Source: Gammaproteobacteria bacterium (GTDB lineage Bacteria; Pseudomonadota; Gammaproteobacteria; Pseudomonadales; Azotimanducaceae). Taken from it: 39,596 nt of DNA. Made by a program: the position numbers and the translations under genes. Positions within the stretch are counted from its first letter, which is position 1. Each line of letters starts with the position of its first letter. The stretch is from positions 1 to 39,596 of the forward strand of contig VGVE01000020.1 in NCBI GenBank assembly GCA_016874135.1. Direction: 5' to 3'. Positions 36,611 to 39,596 of the stretch are shown piece after piece. The notes under the pieces are model-generated. The model was not told the origin of the DNA, made no database searches, and saw only the letters and a program-made list of their open reading frames with translations.

Positions 36611-38671
36611 ATGAATTCCCAGCGTTTGTCCGCAGCGGTCGTTCTTGGTTGCACCCTGTCCCTCTCTGGTGCTCTGTCGGCAGCAGAAAACTCCGTGGCA
36701 GCGGTTGAGACGGACCGCATCGAAGAGGTGGTGGTCACCGCACGTTCTCTGCTGGGACTGGCTGGCCGCGGCGCATCCGTTGACGTGGTTGATGCAGAAG
36801 AACTGCTGCGTATCAGGCCCACCCACGCCGCCGAAGCGCTGTCGCGATTGCCCGGGTTGTGGATCACCCGGGGTTCTGGACACGAACACCTGACTGCTAT
36901 CCGCTCCGCCACGCTCACCGGAGCGGGATCGTGCGGATCTTTCCTGCTCCTTGAGGACGGCGTACCGATCCGGCCCACCGGCTTCTGTAATGTCAACAAC
37001 CTCTTCGAGATGAATATCGAGCAGGCCGGTGCCGTGGAAGTATGGCGTGGTCCTGGCAGCGCGGTACTGGGTGGCAACGCACTCAAAGGTGCGGTGAACG
37101 TCATGTCGCGATTGCCCGAAACCACGCGGATCGGTGTGGAGGGCGGTTCATACGGCTATGGCCAGACACGGGTTGAAATAAGGGTCGATCTCAGCGACTG
37201 GGCAGCAGGTCTCGTGGCCAATGCGTCCCGCTCCGATGGTTACCAGAGCCAAACCGGCTTCGAGCAATACAAGCTCAACGGTGTTCTCGAAGGCATGATC
37301 GGCAACTGGGATGTCCGGGCTACGGTATCGGGTACACAGCTGCATCAGGAAACGGCGGGCTTTGTGATAGGTACCGATGCCTACAAGGATGGCCGGCTGC
37401 GTAAATCCAATCCGAATCCCGAGGCCTATCGCGACGCCTGGTCCGGACGGGCGGCAGTGACCTTCAGCAACGGCGGGTTTTCGGTAACCCCCTATGCCCG
37501 CCGCAGTCAGATGAACTTCATCCAGCACTTTCTGGTCGGCAAACCGCTCGAGGACAATGATCAGTCGAGCTATGGCGTCCTGCTCGCGCACCACTTCGAT
37601 GGCGGAGCGCTCGACCTGCGCACCGGTATCCAGGTGGAGGGATTCAACGGCGGCCTCAAGGAATTCCAGCCAGGTGCTGCTGTGGGTTCAGCGTTCATCG
37701 TCGCGACACGGCCCAGGGGCATTCACTACGACTACGATGTGGATGGTGCCAGTGCGGCGCTTTATTACGATCTCGACTATGCGTTTGGCGATCACTGGCA
37801 CCTGCTGCACAGTGGCCGCGTCGAACGGCTTGAGTTCGATTACGACAACCGGTCGCTGGACGGCAATACCGGCGACAACGGTGTGCCGTGTGGATTTGGC
37901 GGGTGTCTCTACACGCGGCCCGCGGATCGTAGGGATATATTCACTGACGCCGCAGGACGATTGGGAATCTCGCGTGACCTCGCTTCAGGCCAATCACTTT
38001 ACGCCGTGATCGCCACCGGCTTTCGCCCGCCGCAGGCCGTGGAGCTCTACCGGTTGCAGTCGGGACAACGTATTGCCGATCTCGACAGCGAACGCACGGT
38101 ATCCAGTGAGGTGGGCTGGCGCACGGAGTGGTTTGAACTGACCGCATTTGTTGAACGCACACGCAACGTGATCCTGCGGGATTCGAGCGGGTTCAACCTG
38201 AGTAACGGTCGTACCCGATCCGAGGGCCTTGAAGCTGCGCTGCATTTCACTTCAGGCGCGCATCAGCTGGATGCGGCGCTGACCTTCGCCCGTCACCGTT
38301 ACGACTTCGACCGCACGCTCGGCGGCGGCGAAGTCATTAACAAGGGTGATGATGTGGATACGGCGCCACACTTCCTCGGCTACCTGCGCTGGGGTTACCG
38401 GTTCTCGGAGTCGCTCTACCATGAGGTCGACATGAACTGGACGGATGAGTATTTCAGCAACGCCAACAATACCCGCGTCTACGACGGCCACGTGGTGTTC
38501 AACTGGCGAGGCGACTGGCAGGCGACGCCCTCGTTACGTCTCTTCGTGCGGGTGGTGAACCTGTTCGATAAGGAGTATGCGGATCGCGCTGATTTTGCTT
38601 TTGGCAATGACCGCTACTTCATCGCCATGCCCCGCCAGGTATATGCCGGCGTGGACTACACTTTTGATTGA
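36611..38671 (+). CDS. TonB-dependent outer-membrane receptor
   Basis: Outer-membrane gated channel for scarce nutrients such as metal chelates or vitamins, energised by TonB. The 686-residue product has a signal peptide (VVLGCTLSLSGALSA), a TonB box (IEEVVVTAR, about 37-45), a plug domain with LSRLPGLWITRGSG, LLEDGVPIRPTGF and VEVWRGPGSAVLGGNALKGA, and a beta-barrel with many alternating aromatic strands ending RQVYAGVDYTFD. Two Cys in the plug (GAGSCGS, TGFCNVN) and two in a barrel loop (VPCGFGGCLY) suggest disulfides. The usual terminal Phe is followed by an extra Asp. Substrate cannot be read from sequence; no Fur box upstream and no transport genes adjacent. Confidence 0.93.
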   Translation: MNSQRLSAAVVLGCTLSLSGALSAAENSVAAVETDRIEEVVVTARSLLGLAGRGASVDVVDAEELLRIRPTHAAEALSRLPGLWITRGSGHEHLTAIRSATLTGAGSCGSFLLLEDGVPIRPTGFCNVNNLFEMNIEQAGAVEVWRGPGSAVLGGNALKGAVNVMSRLPETTRIGVEGGSYGYGQTRVEIRVDLSDWAAGLVANASRSDGYQSQTGFEQYKLNGVLEGMIGNWDVRATVSGTQLHQETAGFVIGTDAYKDGRLRKSNPNPEAYRDAWSGRAAVTFSNGGFSVTPYARRSQMNFIQHFLVGKPLEDNDQSSYGVLLAHHFDGGALDLRTGIQVEGFNGGLKEFQPGAAVGSAFIVATRPRGIHYDYDVDGASAALYYDLDYAFGDHWHLLHSGRVERLEFDYDNRSLDGNTGDNGVPCGFGGCLYTRPADRRDIFTDAAGRLGISRDLASGQSLYAVIATGFRPPQAVELYRLQSGQRIADLDSERTVSSEVGWRTEWFELTAFVERTRNVILRDSSGFNLSNGRTRSEGLEAALHFTSGAHQLDAALTFARHRYDFDRTLGGGEVINKGDDVDTAPHFLGYLRWGYRFSESLYHEVDMNWTDEYFSNANNTRVYDGHVVFNWRGDWQATPSLRLFVRVVNLFDKEYADRADFAFGNDRYFIAMPRQVYAGVDYTFD

Positions 38672-38722
38672 TTACCTTCTTGTCTGACCGCCGTTGCATG
38701 TGGTGATCACAGGATTTCGGCC

Positions 38723-39596
38723 ATGAACCAGCTCGCACCGCATCCGCGTATCCGCGTCAACGCCCAAATTGCCCCACGCGGCACCCTCGAGGTGCTGTCA
38801 CAGATGGATGTTGCGGCGCTGACCGATACTGCCCGACGTATCGATCTCATGGATGTGTTCAGACGCTGTGCACTGGCGGTACTCAACACCGGTAACGAAA
38901 CCGACGATGCCAAGGTGCTGTTTGACACCTATGCAGATTTTTCCATCGAAGTGGTACGGCGCACGCGTGGCCTCAAGCTCGTTATCCGCAATGCCCCGGC
39001 CTCGGCGTTTGTCGCCGGACGCATGGTCGAAGGGATCCGGGAACATCTCTTTTCGCTACTGCGGGATATCGTCTTCATCGGTACCGAATACTCAGATCTG
39101 TTGAGCGCGCAGGATGTACCGCCAGAGGCCATCACCGATGCGGTGTTCCAGATCCTCAAACACGCACGTGTTCTGGAACCCAACAAACCGCCGAACCTGG
39201 TGGTCTGCTGGGGTGGCCACTCCATCAGCCGTGATGAATACGAGTACACCAAGCAGGTAGGTTATCACCTCGGTCTGCGGGGCCTGGACATTTGTACGGG
39301 ATGTGGACCGGGCGCCATGAAAGGGCCGATGAAAGGTGCTGCGGTCGGACACGCGAAACAGCGCATCACATCAGGCCGATACATCGGCCTTTCTGAGCCC
39401 GGCATCATTGCGGCGGAACCGCCTAACCCCATGGTGAATCATCTGGTTGTGCTGCCCGACATCGAAAAATGGTTGGAAGCATTCGTTCGTCTCGGCCATG
39501 CCGTCCTGGTGTTCCCGGGTGGAGTGGGAACCGCCGAGGAGATTTTTTATCTGCTCGGCATCGTGACTGATCCGAAAAATGCGACGCACTCATTAC
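38723..39596 (+). CDS. ppnN: Nucleotide 5'-monophosphate nucleosidase PpnN, 5' part
   Basis: Purine/pyrimidine nucleotide nucleosidase (formerly YgdH) that hydrolyses nucleoside monophosphates to base and ribose phosphate and, in E. coli, is stimulated by (p)ppGpp. About 291 codons are present and the frame runs off the window end (E. coli protein about 450). Seen: N-terminal [18 protein letters not shown] and [17 protein letters not shown], then the LOG-type core with [40 protein letters not shown], and the phosphate-binding [17 protein letters not shown]. Similarity to E. coli PpnN is strong throughout. ATG 38723 follows AGGA with normal spacing. Monocistronic as far as seen. Confidence 0.95.
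   Translation, partial: MNQLAPHPRIRVNAQIAPRGTLEVLSQMDVAALTDTARRIDLMDVFRRCALAVLNTGNETDDAKVLFDTYADFSIEVVRRTRGLKLVIRNAPASAFVAGRMVEGIREHLFSLLRDIVFIGTEYSDLLSAQDVPPEAITDAVFQILKHARVLEPNKPPNLVVCWGGHSISRDEYEYTKQVGYHLGLRGLDICTGCGPGAMKGPMKGAAVGHAKQRITSGRYIGLSEPGIIAAEPPNPMVNHLVVLPDIEKWLEAFVRLGHAVLVFPGGVGTAEEIFYLLGIVTDPKNATHSL

Overview
The window reads as chromosomal DNA of a free-living gammaproteobacterium, moderately GC-rich by eye. The evidence is gene content and local order: tesA divergent from the ybbA-ybbP ABC pair, bolA with trhO, ttcA, yheU, yqhA, ppnN, DUF1244, a lon gene behind a textbook sigma-32 promoter, oligopeptidase B, Prc protease and a Mip/FkpA-type FKBP. A cytochrome P450, a TonB receptor and secreted DUF11-like proteins suggest an aquatic or environmental heterotroph. 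This placement is an inference; no rRNA or tRNA gene is present to anchor it.

Layout. 1-5.5 kb: 3' end of gamma-glutamyltransferase, a small heat-shock protein, aconitase A and an antisense secreted DUF4410-like protein. 5.8-10.5 kb: lon (minus) and a threonyl-tRNA synthetase lacking the TGS domain (plus), divergent around a 400-base control region. That region holds the sigma-32 promoter of lon, a promoter facing thrS, a 25-codon leader reading frame with seven threonine codons, a hairpin over its end, and a rho-independent terminator just before thrS. This looks like a threonine-sensing transcription attenuator and is the most striking item in the window. 10.5-16.3 kb: an interrupted cardiolipin synthase, then opdB and prc on the minus strand. 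16.8-21 kb: an FKBP isomerase, a small membrane protein, a broken signal peptidase I, DUF1244, a TerC-family membrane protein and an interrupted PP2C phosphatase.

21-28.7 kb: bolA-trhO, tesA facing away from ybbA-ybbP, and a degenerate membrane/PAS/GGDEF/EAL gene with two in-frame stops and a frameshift. 28.8-33.1 kb: ttcA, then a P450, a small lipoprotein, a VOC/glyoxalase-like protein, a DoxX-like protein and YqhA, all on one strand. 33.1-34 kb: a chimeric remnant in which the 5' part of an OmpR/TorR-like regulator is joined out of frame to a histidine-phosphotransfer domain. 34.3-39.6 kb: yheU, two secreted DUF11-like proteins, a TonB-dependent receptor and the 5' part of ppnN.

Five loci (cls, lepB, PP2C, GGDEF/EAL, regulator/HPt) carry stops, frameshifts or a deletion junction. 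Either this lineage is losing signalling and envelope genes, or the assembly contains base errors; the raw sequence cannot decide between them, though the regulator/HPt junction is hard to explain as a single-base error.
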